Source: Pseudomonas sp. stari2
GTDB lineage: Bacteria; Pseudomonadota; Gammaproteobacteria; Pseudomonadales; Pseudomonadaceae
Reading direction: 5' to 3'
NCBI RefSeq assembly: GCF_040760005.1
Contig: NZ_CP099760.1
Span: 5,922,001 to 5,986,000 of the forward strand
DNA length: 64,000 nucleotides
Shown here: positions 62,819 to 64,000 of the stretch, in pieces
Layout of the letters: every line of letters starts with the position of its first letter
Numbering within the stretch: the stretch's first letter is position 1
Made by a program: the position numbers and the translations under genes
Notes under the pieces: model-generated
Databases searched by the model: none
What the model was told of the DNA's origin: nothing
Seen by the model: only the letters and a program-made list of their open reading frames with translations

Positions 62819-63643
62819 ATGTCGCTAAAAGGCAAAACCTTGTTCATCACTGGCGCCAGCCGTGGCATCGGGCGCGAGATTGCGCTGCGGGCTGCACAGG
62901 ACGGGGCCAATATCGTGATCGCGGCCAAGAGCGCCGAACCGCACGCCAAGTTGCCCGGCACCATCCACAGCGTCGCCGCTGAAGTCGAAGCGGCGGGGGG
63001 CAAGGCTTTGGCGTTGCAACTGGATGTGCGTGATGAAGACGCGGTGCGTCAGGCGCTGGCCCAGGCCAATGAACATTTCGGCGGGATTGATGCGCTGGTG
63101 AACAACGCCGGGGCGATCAAGCTGACCGGTGTGCAACACATCGAACTCAAACGTTTCGACCTGATGCATCAGATCAACACCCGCGCGGTGTTGCTCTGCA
63201 GCCAAGCGGCCCTGCCCTACCTGAAAAAATCCGCCGGGCACATTCTCAACCTGTCACCGCCGCTGAACCTGGCCAGCAAATGGTTCGCCCAGTACAGCCC
63301 CTACACCGTGACCAAGTACGGCATGAGCATGCTGACGGTGGGCATGAGCGAGGAATTCGCCAACTACGGGATCAGCGTCAATTCGCTGTGGCCGCAGACC
63401 ATGATTGCCACGGCGGCGATCGAGTTTCAGCTGGGCAATCGGGAGTCGTTCAAGCATGCGCGTACGCCGGCGATCATGGCGGATGCGGCGCATGTGATTC
63501 TGAGTAGCAGCGGACGGCGGATTACCGGGCGTCTGTTGATTGATGAGGAGATCTTGCGGGAGAACGGCGTAAGCGATTTCGATCACTATCGATATGAGCC
63601 GGACAGCCACGAAAAACTAATGCCCGATCTGTTTATTGACTGA
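62819..63643 (+). CDS. SDR-family oxidoreductase (HSDL2-like)
   Basis: Short-chain dehydrogenase/reductase of 274 residues. NADP-binding motif TGASRGIGRE (11-20), NNAG, and the catalytic Ser (ILNLSPP), Tyr and Lys (YTVTK). The long N-terminal segment SAEPHAKLPGTIHSVAAEVE and the sequence around the active site resemble the hydroxysteroid dehydrogenase-like 2 group. GCAGGAG precedes ATG 62819. Substrate unknown; it may act in lipid or ketone metabolism. Confidence 0.85.
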   Translation: MSLKGKTLFITGASRGIGREIALRAAQDGANIVIAAKSAEPHAKLPGTIHSVAAEVEAAGGKALALQLDVRDEDAVRQALAQANEHFGGIDALVNNAGAIKLTGVQHIELKRFDLMHQINTRAVLLCSQAALPYLKKSAGHILNLSPPLNLASKWFAQYSPYTVTKYGMSMLTVGMSEEFANYGISVNSLWPQTMIATAAIEFQLGNRESFKHARTPAIMADAAHVILSSSGRRITGRLLIDEEILRENGVSDFDHYRYEPDSHEKLMPDLFID

Positions 63644-63733
63644 GTAATTTCAGAATCGGACTACGCCAAACCCTACATAAAACAAACAAACCTCGCCATA
63701 GACTGCCGACTCCCATTTCAAGGACTGCAGACT

Positions 63734-64000
63734 ATGGCGAACCCCGGCTACATGACCATCAAGGGTAAAACCCAGGGACTGATATCAGCAGGATGTTCAA
63801 CAGCCGAGTCTGTCGGCAATACCTTTCAGACGGCGCACACCAATGAAATCATGGTGCTGTCCTACAGCCACAACATGGCCAATGCCGGCAACATCAACCA
63901 CCCCACACATGCCCCGGTCATCATTACCAAAAGGCTCGACAAGTCCTCTCCGCTGCTGGCGCAGGCGCTTGCAAACCGAGAAGAAGTCAGCTGCAGGATC
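63734..64000 (+). CDS. Hcp-family type VI secretion protein (3' end outside window)
   Basis: The first 89 residues of an Hcp1-family protein: MANPGYMTIKGKTQGLISAG, then CST, and later HTNEIMVLSYSHNM. This N terminus is that of the Hcp group often found outside T6SS clusters, some of whose members carry C-terminal toxin extensions (Hcp-ET). An AAGGA site lies nine bases before ATG 63734. No other T6SS gene is in the window, so it is a separate hcp locus. The window edge hides the C terminus and any immunity gene. Confidence 0.85.
   Translation, partial: MANPGYMTIKGKTQGLISAGCSTAESVGNTFQTAHTNEIMVLSYSHNMANAGNINHPTHAPVIITKRLDKSSPLLAQALANREEVSCRI

Overview
The window reads as a chromosomal segment of a fluorescent-group Pseudomonas (P. 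fluorescens lineage). Reasons: uniformly high G+C with third-position G/C bias, gene content and order that match P. aeruginosa blocks known to me (bioBFHCD plus acyl-CoA dehydrogenases; comF-modE-srkA-rarD-gcvR-glcB; fiuIRA/creBCD; glyA-soxBDAG-purU-fdhA with ltaA), and a complete pqqFABCDE cluster. I see no rRNA, tRNA, CRISPR array, transposase or prophage. Synteny statements come from memory and were not searched.

Layout. 1-10.3 kb: PQQ biosynthesis. The 3' part of the M16 peptidase gene pqqF is followed by pqqA, B, C, D, E, an S9 peptidase overlapping pqqE, a tiny YqaE/Pmp3 membrane protein, and a divergent pair made of a class III aminotransferase and a LysR regulator. 10.5-20.1 kb: three long acyl-CoA dehydrogenase paralogues, interrupted by a GGDEF diguanylate cyclase and an unusually long di-haem MauG/CcpA-type protein; the third paralogue has a PsrA-type operator. 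20.3-25.3 kb: a 98-residue protein with flagellar-rod-like ends, then the biotin operon bioBFHCD (minus strand) with a BirA-type operator that also covers the first codons of the divergent comF. 25.3-34.3 kb: comF, modE, a Tat-exported PhoX-family phosphatase, srkA, rarD, a GcvR-like double-ACT protein and glcB. 34.4-37.7 kb: a single-domain response regulator, and a cNMP/CBS/DUF294 signalling protein overlapping a DnaQ-type exonuclease. 37.8-44 kb: a FecI/FecR/TonB-receptor siderophore unit (probably fiuIRA), a PepSY membrane protein, a 59-residue membrane protein and a GST. 44-49.8 kb: creBCD with four helix-phased direct repeats before creD, a retropepsin-like periplasmic protease, a PlsC-type acyltransferase and a DUF2780 protein. 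50-51.8 kb: a second ECF sigma/anti-sigma pair and an A/T-richer secreted DUF3757-like protein with a clear promoter and operator. 51.9-60.7 kb: glyA-soxBDAG-purU-fdhA for sarcosine oxidation. 60.8-64 kb: a TraX-like protein, ltaA, an SDR, and the start of a type VI secretion Hcp gene cut by the window edge.

How the genes work together. The PQQ block makes the redox cofactor of periplasmic dehydrogenases. The sox block demethylates sarcosine (end of choline/glycine-betaine breakdown) to glycine. The one-carbon unit leaves either through 5,10-methylene-THF (GlyA, PurU) or as formaldehyde (FdhA), and LtaA connects glycine with threonine. The FadE paralogues feed beta-oxidation and GlcB belongs to the glyoxylate shunt that uses the resulting acetyl-CoA. 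The most informative new signals are mostly in non-coding DNA: BirA, PsrA and CreB-like sites, a LysR-type dyad on a start codon, a ribosome-site hairpin, phased repeats before glcB, and paired DnaA boxes.
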